Part shown: in pieces, positions 11,704 to 21,590 of the stretch
Numbering within the stretch: the stretch's first letter is position 1
Layout of the letters: every line of letters begins with the position of its first letter
NCBI GenBank assembly: GCA_011947345.1
Contig: JAAVTG010000581.1
Coordinates: 434,001 to 498,000 of the forward strand
From: Phytophthora quininea
Taxonomy: Eukaryota; Oomycota; Peronosporomycetes; Peronosporales; Peronosporaceae
DNA length: 64,000 bases
Reading direction: 5' to 3'
Notes under the pieces: model-generated
Database searches by the model: none
Seen by the model: the letters and a program-made list of their open reading frames with translations, nothing else
Told to the model about the DNA's origin: nothing
Translations under genes and position numbers: made by a program

Positions 11704-12338
11704 TCACGTGCCGATTTCCAAGTCCGGCGTGTCGTCCGACAGTCTTCTGAAGTCCTCAACAAAGCGGCTTGAAACCATGCCTTCCACTCTGAGCACAGCT
11801 TCGTTGCACGCCACGTAGAGCTCTCGCCAGGTCTTCTTGTCCCCGATGAACACCCGCGAGATGCCCTCTTCAGGGTAGTGCTCGTACTCGAGCCATTGAG
11901 CTCCAGGGTAGTCGTGTTGCTCGGAAAAGTCGGTGCCATGGATCGATCAGGTCGCCGTCAGATCAAGAGCGTCCTTCATACGGTAGAATCGCTCGATATC
12001 TGACTGCATATGCGGGCTGAACAGGAATGCTTTAATAGGCAGCTCCTGGATGTTGTTCACAGTGTCGCGGTGAGCCCATTCCCCACTAGGGAAGAGTTTG
12101 GTGCTGAAGAGACCCAGCATGGGGCAGTGATGTCCTGAAATTCGGTGGTGTTAGCTTCGTAGATTTTCTTCTTGAGAGCGACGATGGGGGCGTCGGCGCG
12201 GATGGAGACGACGGAGATGCGAGGGGAGGCCTTTGACAGCGCACACCAGAGTGCGTTCGCCTCGATCTCGACGGGTGGTTGTGTGCTTGGGCTTCGGGCC
12301 TCTCTTGAGAGGGTGGCTGCTGTTCGCTTGTTCGGCAT
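11704..12338 (-). pseudogene. Crinkler-like pseudogene, copy A
   Basis: This copy shares the layout of copy B: start MPNKRTAAT, a ubiquitin-like header (LVCAV..., then SIRADAPIVALKKKIYEA), and a C-terminal region with DFSEQHDYPGAQWLEYEHY and FIGDKKTWRELYVACNEA. The header is split between frames, and a second frame change precedes the FSTKLFPSG segment. An in-frame TGA lies at 11947-11949, where copy B has Gly. Because it has a nonsense codon as well as frame breaks, I regard it as a true pseudogene. Confidence 0.6.
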
Positions 12339-12529
12339 CGTGCAGATTCGGGAGTGGCAGCGAAGAGCTTGGATCGGCAACAGGACCATCACTCTCACGT
12401 CAACGGCAACTTCTCTTCAACTTCGGCAAATTGACCAGTCAGTCAGGTTACTACTGTAGCAACGATGAAGCCTCGAGTCAAACTAACACTTGCATGAAAC
12501 AAAGAAAAAGAGCAATGATACTCGAGTCT

Positions 12530-13344
12530 TCAGCACCCTCTTGAAGTCTTGACGTGGTCTTGATGCCAGCAGCACTCAACGAAGCAACATGCCACCCGGC
12601 CTTCCAGCGTCACAATTGCCTCGTTGCAGGCAAGGTACAGGTCGCGCCACGTCGGCTTGTCGCCGATGAGCACGCACGAGTAGCGTCCTTTATACCAGCG
12701 CTGGTACTTGAGCCACTGTGCTCCTTGGTACGGGTGGCTCTGGGAGAAGTCTGCCCCTTTGATTGACCCGTTCACGTCAAGCCCCAGCGCCTTTTGAACT
12801 CGACTCGATTGCACCGCTCGAATTCCTCTTCCCACTGCTCCGATGAGTCCTCGTCCTTGCGGCTGGGCTTGTCGTCGGGCAAACTCGTCACCGGGCTTCT
12901 GGCAGTGCTAGTCACTAACGGTCTCGTCGTCACCTTCGCCAAAATGTGCACGACGCCCGAGTCCGCAGTAGGAATGTCCGCTGGGAAATAGTGGCCAATG
13001 CGATGTGTGCAGTCCATAGGGACGATGGAGTAGAGCTCTGGAATTCCTGTTGGGTTGTTGTTCTCGTCGAGGTGGGACCACCCTCCAGGGAAATGTTGCG
13101 TCGAGTAGACGTCAATGTCGTCCGAGATAGAGGCGCCCGTGCGTTGTAGGAGCTGCTGCTTGATGTCGAACTTGAGGTTGTGCAGCAGGAAGTCGGCACG
13201 AATGGTGACAGTGGTGGTTTTGCCAGGCAGGCTTTGCAAGGCGCAGACAAGCGTGCGTGTGTCTTCTTCGGCGGCTTCTTTGGCTTTCTTAACCTTGGTC
13301 AGGGAGGACAAGGACGGCGCGGCCGCTTCTCTCTTGGTCGGCAT
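12530..13344 (-). pseudogene. Crinkler-like gene, copy B, with a 5-bp frameshifting duplication
   Basis: The best-preserved copy, about 270 codons. After a Lys-rich start it has a ubiquitin-like header (RTLVCALQSL, VTIRADFLLHNLKFDI), a YSTQHFPGGWSHLDEN segment, and DSGVVHILAKV. This parallels the CRN header, where LCAIVG...DID...LK...LFLAK leads to an HVLV-type end. No signal peptide is seen, as in many CRNs. The C-terminal part (KALGLD, DFSQSHPYQGAQWLKY, CVLIGDKPTWRDLYLACNE) is in another frame. The shift coincides with a tandem ACTCG duplication at 12798-12807. The C-terminal region does not match a CRN toxin domain I know. Confidence 0.6.
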
Positions 13345-13626
13345 CTTGCAGAATGGCGAATAGTACCAGTCGGACCCGCGCAGGTGTGCCGGGAATCCTC
13401 ACATGGCGTACACTTGTTTGGTCCCGGCCGAGTCCTCGATGCTCTCGCAGGAATCATGCTTTCTTGCATCTTTCGTTCTTCTGGCCAACGATTGTTGTAG
13501 CGAAAGCTGCTGCTTATCTCCGTCTTCGTTTGGAGCAATTCCTTGGACTTGGAGTACATGAAAGTAGCGGTCGAGACGCCTTTCAGCACTTAGGTGGCAT
13601 CCTCACAGTTTTTCAAGTCACAACGC
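13345..13626. other. Spacer between Crinkler-like copies
   Basis: Nothing recognisable is seen. Short open frames here have no family features. Confidence 0.4.
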
Positions 13627-14330
13627 TTACGACCCCACTGACAAGGTCAGCGTAAGTCCGTCGGCCGATTCCTCGAAGCCTTCGATGTAAATGCTTGCGC
13701 CATCGATAGCAATCATGGCAGCAGCATTGTTTGCCACATAGAGATCTAACCATGTGACCGTGTCGCCGATGAAGACACGTGCCTTGCCGTCAGTACTATA
13801 TTCCAGCCACTTGGCGTCTTGGTACGGGTGCTTCTGCGAGAAGTCCGTGTCCGAAATCGCCCACTTTGCAACCAGCCCAAGCGCTTCTCGAATACGCTCG
13901 TCCCTATCGTAGTCATCTTCGTCTGCGCGCACTGTTGCGAACGGGAGAGCTGTCGATAGTGAGCTAGGCAGCACAGCCACCATCGACAGCAATGGCGACG
14001 TTCCCAGGCTGGAGAAACTGATTCTCGCCGATGTAGACTGCATTTCTGCAACGACATGCACCACCCCGAGTCAAACGGAGGGATGTCAGAAGGAAGTAGT
14101 GGCCGATGCGCTTCGTTGGCAGCAAGCGAGGGGCGTTCAGGGGTTCCTCGACAGCCTTCAAGCTCTCGTTCCCCCAGTTCATGTTGCGCCTTTGCCGAGA
14201 TGTAAAGTTGGCGATGGTCACCAGGATACCGGTAAGTGACCTCGAGCGCCGAGCCGGAGGCGGCCGTGACAGTCAGCTGGTGAGTTCGCAAGCGGCTCGC
14301 TTGGCTGTCAATTTTACATGGTGGATTGTT
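13627..14330 (-). pseudogene. Crinkler-like pseudogene, copy C
   Basis: Pieces of the same family are spread over three frames: a degraded header near 14200-14310, KRIGHYF and DIPPFDSG near 14050-14120, VVHVVAEMQ at about 14045-14064, then an intact C-terminal part (REALGL, DFSQKHPYQDAKWLEY, FIGDTVTWLDLYVANNA) ending at 13627. The number of breaks exceeds copy B, and the header is poorly conserved, so decay is likely. One break is in the GGGG run of the DSG motif and could be sequence error. Confidence 0.55.
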
Positions 14331-14488
14331 GCAGTCGGCAAGAGCTCTAGCAGTAGATGTATAATCTAAATAATGTCGCCGCGCTATCCGACGGCGCTGC
14401 ATCCTGGCGCAGGATGGCAATCACTGATATGCGCGCAAGATAGGCAGTGTTTTCTTGTTACTCTACCAAATTTTTGCTGCTTATTTCG

Positions 14489-14587
14489 GCGAAAACTTGT
14501 TACAAGTAACCAGCGGCAATGCCTTGCTATTGATTTCTTGCTACTTGTTCAGCGAAAAATTGGTTACAAAGTGATTAGCGGCAATGC
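14489..14587 (+). repeat. Two imperfect direct repeats of about 35 bp
   Basis: GCGAAAACTTGTTACAAGT... and GCGAAAAATTGGTTACAAAG... both run into AGCGGCAATGC. The copies lie at about 14489-14523 and 14552-14587, in a non-coding stretch after copy C. Confidence 0.5.
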
Positions 14588-14589
14588 AA

Positions 14590-15222
14590 CAGTGGCAAAT
14601 GTTCTCATAACGCTTTCACAAGAACCAGTCCTGGGTTTGCGGCCGTGTGCTGCGCACACGGAACGTAAACCACAGGCAGCGTTCGAGTCCTAGGTAGTGT
14701 CATATTTCACGTAGTGCTTCCACTCCACCCTAATAGCCTAAACCCAATACCACGCAGGTGCCATGTCGGGGCTAGCGTGAACCCTAGGACCCCTCTACCT
14801 CCCCCAAGGGGAGCACCTCGCTTCGCTCGGTTGAGAGCATACCGGCCTGCGGCCGGCGTTGGCGCCGTGTAGATACACTTCCAATCACTTCAACTTGCTT
14901 TTTATACCTTCGTTAACGTGAAATTTGTACACTCGTTTAATTGCGAATACTCGCTTAAGTACGACTCAGTCCAAAATTTATAAGTAACAATAAATCCCCC
15001 GATGATGCCATGCATCACGTTTGACTGGGTGTTGATGGAGCATCGGGGCTGTACAGATGGTCAATCTCACCGATCTGTCTGCTGGATGCGCTGCCCATGT
15101 GCCTTTGGACGGAGGCTGAATCTTGCTGATCGACACGGGTAATGTAGTGTCCGTGCAGGGCGCATCGCCGGAGTGCTACCTCCTGCGTCGTGCTGTTCGA
15201 GCTAGCCTCGCAGGTTTGGATC
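14590..15222. other. Non-coding stretch upstream of the secreted repeat protein
   Basis: The left part (14690-14880) has GC-rich palindromic words such as CCGGCCTGCGGCCGG and looks like worn transposon DNA, but no family can be named. The right part holds the promoter region of the next gene. No tRNA fold was found in the TTCGAGTCC-containing segment. Confidence 0.4.
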
Positions 15223-15243
15223 GCTCACTTTCCAATTTACTTT
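15223..15243 (+). promoter_or_regulatory. Oomycete Inr/FPR-like core promoter
   Basis: GCTCACTTTCCAATTTAC fits the initiator plus flanking promoter consensus. It is about 100 bp before the ATG of the secreted repeat protein. Confidence 0.55.
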
Positions 15244-15325
15244 GCTTCGACCACAAGCATCGTTTCCCAGCACTCCAACACCTCTCGCTGCGACTTTTCC
15301 TCCCGTCTTCAAGCGGATTCTCAAG

Positions 15326-16556
15326 ATGAACCTCAACAAACTCGTTGCATACCTGGCGGTCGTGTCGGTGGCGGTCAGCTCGTTCGCAGACGCCTCGTTA
15401 CCTGCTACCGGCCCCGCTGTTCGTAAGTTGGGCGCCGGCGGCGGTGTCACCACGTCGACAGCCACCGGAGGCGCGGCGCAGCAGCAATCGTCGACCACGC
15501 AGAGTGGCCAAACGTCGACGACCCAGACCGGCCAGACGTCGACGGGCACTGCGACCCAACAAGGACAAACCTCGACCCAGACTGGACAGTGGGGTCAGGG
15601 CGGTGGCCAAGGCGGTGACCAACAGTCCTGGGGTCAGGGCGGTGGCCAAGGCGGTGACCAACAGTCCTGGGGTCAGGGCGGTGGCCAAGGCGGTGACCAA
15701 CAGTCCTGGGGTCAGGGCGGTGGCCAAGGCGGTGACCAACAGTCCTGGGGTCAGGGAGGGCAGCAGTCGTGGGGCCAAGGCGGCGGCGACTCGGCTACTA
15801 CGCCATGCCCCAGCGGCGACCTGTCCGGCCAGCAGCAGTCCTGGGGTCAGGGCGGTGGCCAAGGCGGTGACCAACAGTCCTGGGGTCAGGGCGGTGGTCA
15901 AGGCGGTGACCAAGGCGGTGACCAACAGTCCTGGGGTCAGGGAGGGCAGCAGTCGTGGGGCCAAGGCGGCGGCGACTCGGCTACTACGCCATGCCCCAGC
16001 GGCGACCTGTCCGGCCAGCAGCAGTCCTGGGGTCAGGAGGTGGCCAAGGCGGTGACCAACAGTCCTGGGGTCAGGGAGGGCAGCAGTCGTGGGGCCAAGG
16101 CGGCGGCGACTCGGCTACTACGCCATGCCCCAGCGGCGACCTGTCCGGCCAGCAGCAGTCCTGGGGTCAGGGCGGTGAGCAAAGACTTGGGGCCAAGGCG
16201 GCGACAACTCCAACCAGTGGACTGGTGTTGTGACAACTCCGCGGAAGGCGGTGACTCTGCTACGCCCTCGACGCCCTCGATGCCCTCGACGCCCTCGACG
16301 CCCTCGATGCCCTCGACGCCCTCGACGCCCTCGACGCCCTCGACCCCTCGACGCCCTCGACGCCCTCGACCCCCTCGACGCCGTCGAGCCCTTCGAGCCC
16401 TTCGACTCCTAACAGCAAGCACGGAGTGACGCCCCTGCTGCCACGACTGCAGCCCCGACGACTCAATCGGGAAACTCCGCTACTCAACAGTCGGCGACTC
16501 AGTCTGACTCGGCCACCCAGCAATCCCCTACGCAATCGCGCCGTCTTCGCCACTGA
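15326..16556 (+). CDS. Secreted Gly/Gln-rich repeat protein with Thr/Ser/Pro tail
   Basis: The ATG at 15326 opens a clear signal peptide (MNLNKLVAYLAVVSVAVSSF, cut near ADA). A Thr/Gln/Ser-rich segment is followed by a 13-residue repeat GQGGGQGGDQQSW, encoded by a 39-bp tandem unit. Larger blocks contain DSATTPCPSGDLSG, each with one Cys. The last third is an STPSTPSMP-type repeat made of 9-bp units. Frame is lost near 16035 and again near 16190, and the gene is read to a stop at 16556. The composition suggests an extracellular or wall/mucin-like protein that could be O-glycosylated. I see no RXLR-EER pair and no enzyme domain. Confidence 0.7.
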
Positions 16557-16765
16557 GTCCTTACGAGGAGAGCGAGCGATTCATCGACGACACATTGTGA
16601 ATCGCGGTTGTGATATCCGAAGCTACCAGAGCTTGTTAGCGATATCAATCTTCATGTTGAATACAGTACTGTTTGCAAAGTAAGTCTAGGTTTTGACAAC
16701 AACAGCAAAACTACAAAAGGACCACGAAGCGAATGCGTCGTAGTACTTGTAGTTCGGATTGCCAG
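16557..16765. other. Short spacer
   Basis: No supported feature is seen between the repeat protein and the RXLR relic. Confidence 0.4.
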
Positions 16766-17193
16766 TCAATGCAGCTCCCGACAGGTCATTGAGCGCAGCT
16801 TTACAGAGACGTCTCTCACAGACAGGTCTCTCTGCGCGACCAAATCGCTCACGTACTTATCGTACACATTGAAATTTGCAGCAGCGTTGAATTCGGGCCC
16901 CGAGAGGTTGGCCAGTCCCAGCGCTTTCTGAACGTCGTTGATAGGGTTTTCCTGGCTCGCCCAACGCTTAATTCTCAAGGACAACATCTTGTCGTTGACT
17001 GCTGTCGACGTTTTGGTAGGACTTGTTTGAGCGACGATCTGGAAGACCCCGCTCTGTCCTCCGAGTCAAAACCCATGCTGGTTCTCAGCATCCTTGTTCT
17101 CTTGGTGCTGATCTGGTCGTCGCCGACTCTGACGGGAAGCTCGGCTCGAGTCGCCGACATAATATCGCACGAGATGACAACGACGAAAATCGC
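16766..17193 (-). pseudogene. RXLR effector relic, start lost
   Basis: Read on the minus strand, the N-terminal end is the tail of a signal peptide (IFVVVISCDIMSA). An RMLR motif and an acidic DSED follow at the usual spacing. In a second frame comes an effector-like C-terminal region: PINDVQKALGLANLSG and FNVYDKYVSDL are typical of WY-type RXLR folds. The start codon is absent: homology stops at about 17194, where an ABC transporter fragment begins on the other strand. A frame break lies in a GGGG run near 17050. The missing start makes this a non-functional relic whatever the frame. Confidence 0.65.
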
Positions 17194-17196
17194 TCC

Positions 17197-17419
17197 GCCG
17201 TCGCTGGTGCGGCCGTGCTCGTCATCATCATGACCATTTCCGTCCAGCAAGGCGACCGCATCGCACGACTGCAGAAGAAGCTGCTCGAGGTCATCGACGA
17301 GCGGGTCAAAGTCACGTCGGAGGTGCTGCTCGGCGTCCGCGTCATGAAGTACTACGCGTGGGAGGACTCTCTGGCCCAACGCGTGCAGAGACTACGTACC
17401 CGTGAAGTCGAGCTGCTCC
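17197..17419 (+). pseudogene. ABCC (MRP-type) transporter fragment
   Basis: The + strand encodes about 75 residues typical of the first membrane domain of ABCC exporters: a hydrophobic helix (VAGAAVLVIIMTISVQQ), then LLEVIDERVKVTSEVLLGV and VMKYYAWEDS. No nucleotide-binding domain or flanking helix is present. It is a fragment lodged between the RXLR relic and Crinkler-like copy D. Confidence 0.7.
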
Positions 17420-17439
17420 CAGCAAAACCTGACAGTTCT

Positions 17440-17782
17440 TCATCGATAATCGATTTTGATAATGGCCGACGAATTGTGGAGTGGTGGCTGCGCAGCAACA
17501 ATCCAAGCTCTCGTTCTCATCCAGGTACGCCCAGCCTCCTGGGGATTGCTATGTGGAGTACAAATCCAGCATTGTAGCGTCGGCCTGCTGGAGCTGCGAG
17601 GAGTTCTCCGAGTAGATTTCTCGCTTGAGGTCGTGGATGGAGGCGTCGGCGCTGATGGTGACGGTGAAGACGCGGCCGGAGATGCATCGGACTGCACAGA
17701 CGAGGGTTCGCGTGTCTTGGGAGGCTTGATGCGCTTGGCTAGAGGACTCCCATGCGCGGCATCGGTCGCTTTGCGCTTCCAA
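17440..17782 (-). pseudogene. Crinkler-like pseudogene, copy D (header only)
   Basis: The start MEAQSDRCRA is followed by the family header DTRTLVCAVRCISG and VTISADASIHDLKREIYS, then LDLYST. An in-frame TAG at 17549-17551 comes next; beyond it QSPGGWAYLDEN continues in the same frame before homology fades. The C-terminal family region is missing. A truncated pseudogene. Confidence 0.65.
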
Positions 17783-17944
17783 CTCCCAACTTCAATTCAC
17801 TAGTCGGACACAGCAACGCCAAGGCTTACCCCAGCAGGAAAAGCTTATCTGGACGCCCTCGCCGCGGAATTGACGAGCAAGCATAGACTGCTTGAAATAG
17901 TTTGCAATTCTTGAAATGTAGTGCTTCGTCCAGACTAAGGCAAT

Positions 17945-19325
17945 ATGATCGTCCCGCATCCCGGCCACCCACCTTCAGGTTATGCAAGCCTGCCCGTGAC
18001 GAAACCCAGCCGCACGAGGAAGCGCTTAAATGCATGGAGCAAATAAGCTTCAAGTGGGTGGTCGGCGCTGCACCTCAACTCATGATGAGGGCAATGTTCC
18101 GTCGAGAGGACGCTCGCCCGGGATGAATACACAAGAAACACTTCTCTGATCCAAGCGATGGCGACTTGCATAACGACGCCACTGCCTGCGTTTGCGGTTG
18201 TTAATTTGCAAGAACTAGTTCCTCTTCAAGAAGTCACCGTTGGGCCGGGCTGACAAATGTTGGTTCTGGTTTCGAGTGCTTGCCATGACGACTGCAAAAA
18301 CATTCTGGAGAGATCTTTCGATTCGTGAAGTTTATCAGTGCGCAGCAATTCATGGTCGTCATTTATCGTTTGTACCAAGCTCTGTTCCGTGCAGCAGGCC
18401 ATTCCAGCTATGAGGTGCCGGTGATTATCTTGCTTCCTGTCATGAAGTTTGTGATCAAAAACATCTTCATACGTTGCTTATTGCACAAGGATGATCTCTT
18501 GCCTGCAGCAGTGATCTTCTCCGTCGATTTGTTCAACGAGCTGTACACATCCACGAATGTGGAAAGCACAACTTCGACTTCAACCGTTGCAGTCATAGCG
18601 CAGTGCGTCAGCGCTCTGCATCGCCTTCACAACCGAACAAAGTTTGTTTCTACTAATCGTTTACTGGGGTGTAATGATACGCTGGTCAGTGCAACACGGC
18701 GCCTATGCGAGAGGGTGGATCAATTCAGGAAACAATAGCTGAAAGTCATTCGAATTCGCTCATGCCGTCCATATCACTTGCCAATGGAGACCCATGAAGT
18801 GCTAAGCGAGTTGGAAACAATTCGGCACCACAGGGCGTCGCAACACCAAGGAACTCGTACCTCATCAGCTCTACAGAGCGGTTTATCCATCGGAACGGCC
18901 TCGTTTGACAATTTGAGAGGCAAAACGCCAACAACAGCCGTTTCCACCAGCACGGCACCTTCTCCAACGACGACGGATTTGCCTTGTTCGGGTGGCGTGG
19001 ATGTACAGCAGAAAGCGCTCGAAGTGTTGAATATCTTCGAGGCGATCGTACCTCCTCTTTACATCTTCTACTTACTGGCAATGGTGCATCTCCCAACGCC
19101 AAGTATCATTCCGATCTCATGGGTATTACGCGCGAAATTTGCAGAACAGGCTGGCATCAATTTCCATCGGTTTTGGTGTCGAAATCGTGTCATTCGGGCT
19201 ACTTGCAGTGTTGACTTACCGGACATTGACGATGTGGTTTATCAGCAAATCCAAGATATGGTGGTCGGGTGGGTGCTCCTGATGATGGCGTTTCGAGTCG
19301 TCCACTTTGGAAGGCAACGCTAAGA
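17945..19325 (+). pseudogene. MEM family pseudogene, copy 1
   Basis: This decayed paralog lies directly upstream of the better copy at 19633. It begins MIVPHPGHPP like the others, then shows CSVERTLARDEYTRNTS, the helix block VVIYRLYQALF...VIILLPVMKFVIKN, VIFSVDLFNELY, and the C-terminal MVHLPTPS and AFRVVHFG segments. In-frame stops (TAA and two TGA near 18040-18090, another at 18251) and several frame changes break it. The central membrane helices before position 18290 are missing, so this is true decay, not one-base error. Confidence 0.75.
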
Positions 19326-19632
19326 AGGAACATTCTAACCGATTGCGTTGCATGTTTTGAATTGAAATTGATTTTACGTTTGAGTTTGAGTGGCTCAGGA
19401 AGTCGAGCTAGAAAATCGATCCAGCTGTAGTGAAAAAAGTCAGGCCGTCCGAAAACCACGACGATGAGTTTGGATCAGCGCGCACTTTACTTATTATAAA
19501 CTGTTTGAAGGTGATCTCGGTAACTACTATTAGTCGATCAAAAAATCAACATTGGTCCGCAGAGGTATATTATTGTCCACCTCGTCTACCTCGAAATAAA
19601 TACTACTGGTCCGCGCTGATGTCACTCACAGG

Positions 19633-21509
19633 ATGATCGTCCCGTTCGAACACGCGCCAATCCAGCTTAATGACGACAGCACCTCGACGTTGAGCAAGAG
19701 CGCCCATCCAAGGAAGGAAAGGCCGGGTGGAGACAAAAATACTGAAGTCTTGGTCTGTTCTTCATCTCAGTTATCGAGGCGGACAGTATTCAGTGGAGAG
19801 GGTGCTCGCGCTGGAAGAGTACACGCGCAATACTCCCTTATCACGTGCAGTTTTAGTGTGCGTGGGGGCGCCATTACCTGCGATTTTGTTTGCTCTTCTG
19901 CAGGAATCGTTGCCTCTGCAAGACCCCAATGCCGGATGGTCATTCAATTACGCTTTTTGGGTTCGAGTATTTATCGTGGCAGTGATCGTCGCTATCAATT
20001 TCATTGTGCACGCCATGTACATGGTTCCTGGGTGTGTTGTCACGACACGGCAGTTTATCGCCATCGTGCTGTGTACTTCGATCATCACGACTTCTCTTGC
20101 TGTTGGAATGGCAGCTTTGTTTTGGTTCCCGGTTCCGTTTGGGGTGTTGGCAATGGCACCGCCATTCTATCCCGTGCTGTTCATGCTTTTCTACGTGGTC
20201 GTCGGCGTGCCAGTAGTTCGTGAAATGCGGAAGCACTCGGCCGAGTCCCAACAGTATATGACGTACTCAAGCATCCAGCAAGTGATGGCCGTCGTTTATC
20301 CAGCTTATCAAGTTTTATTTCACGCTGCAACCAAAACCAAGTACGAGCTGTCGGTGATCCTTTTGCTTCCAGTGCTCAAGTTGATCGTCAAGTACATGTT
20401 TTTGCTGTCGAAGACTCACATGGAAGACAGCGTGCCAGAGGCTGTGATCTTCTCGGTTGACTTTTTCAATGCGCTCTACTTGTCGACAAGTATGGAATGC
20501 GCTTCGTCGACCCTGGTGGTGCTCGCGATTGTGGCCGTCTACATTTTCCAGTCCACAATTTCTTTGTACCGCCTCAATCAGCGAGCGGCAAAGATTTTGT
20601 CCAAAGTAAACGACACGATTTATCCCGCGTCACCTTCTAGCGACCTGCTCGAATCCGTGCGTTGCCTCTGCGAACGACCACGTTTATTCCAGAAGCAGAA
20701 CCGTGACAGAACCCGAATTCGTTCCTGTCTCGTACACAACGTATCTCCAGATGCCAAAACTCTCTTGGATCGATTGGAAGGAATTCCTCGCATTCTAGTC
20801 TTCAACGCGGTAAATACACGCCATACATCGCCAGCGCAGTGCGTCATCTCGGACAAAGTCATTTCTTTTGAAGACCGTCGCAAAATCACAAAGTCTTGGA
20901 CTCGACCCAATCTTCGAGATCATTGTGTAGTAGCACCACTTGATATGAAACGAGCAACGACAAAGCACCAGGAGGAACGTGATAGCAGCTACACAACCGT
21001 GCTACAAGACCCGGACGCGCTGCAGAATGCACTGAAAGTGTTGTTTACGAGCGAGTGCCTCGTTATAGGCGCCTACCTCGATGCAGTCGTGCCTTTGTTG
21101 TACGCGGCATTTCTGCTCGTGATGGTTCATCTCCCCAATGCAAAATATCACACTGACCTGGCAAGTCTCACCAGAGAGAACGTCGCCAGCCGAGTGCAAT
21201 CTCTGTTCATCTACTTCGGCGTCGAGTGCGTCTCCTTCGGATTGATTTCGGCATTGCTATTCCGCCATTTAGGCTTGAAATCGATCTATCAGTTGGCGTT
21301 TGTTTTGGAAACGCAGTGGAAGCAGATTCAAGCGAAAATGTTCGGCTGGATCCTCATGACCATGGCGTTCCGACTCGTTCACTTCGGTAAGCACCATCGA
21401 CATCCATTTTTTTCACTTTTCGCAAGAAGGCATTTGATACTAAGCAGCGAGTTTTGCTACAGGTATCGACTTTACTTTCCAGTTTGCATGGATCAAAGCG
21501 AACAAATAG
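19633..21509 (+). CDS. Polytopic membrane protein, oomycete family (MEM copy 2)
   Basis: About 600 residues. The start MIVPFEHAPI is shared with both decayed paralogs. The body has many hydrophobic helices: for example LVCVGAPLPAILFALL, VFIVAVIVAINFIVHAMYMV, IVLCTSIITTSLAVGMAALF, and VILLLPVLKLIVKYMFLL. A long polar loop of about 150 residues follows, then more helices and a tail. An intron at 21387-21462 gives a natural end (GIDFTFQFAWIKANK). The frame changes between the start exon and LKSWSVLHLS (about 19640-19730); copy 1 keeps one frame there. No transporter family is recognised. It is followed by the YEAKR and ANK genes in the same direction. Confidence 0.7.
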
Positions 21510-21590
21510 GGAGAATTTCCTTCACTGTATTAATTAAGGGTAAAAAATGGTTGGGGAAAACATGCTGGAGTTCATAGCCAGTCAAATACT

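Noticed and set aside
14640..14710. A possible tRNA, from the TTCGAGTCC word
   Set aside because: The flanking bases cannot form a T-arm or acceptor stem, and there is no A-box at the right distance.
17027..17233. A + strand secreted protein starting MSDDLEDPALSSESKP
   Set aside because: It is the exact antisense of the RXLR relic, and its hydrophobic stretch mirrors that coding sequence.
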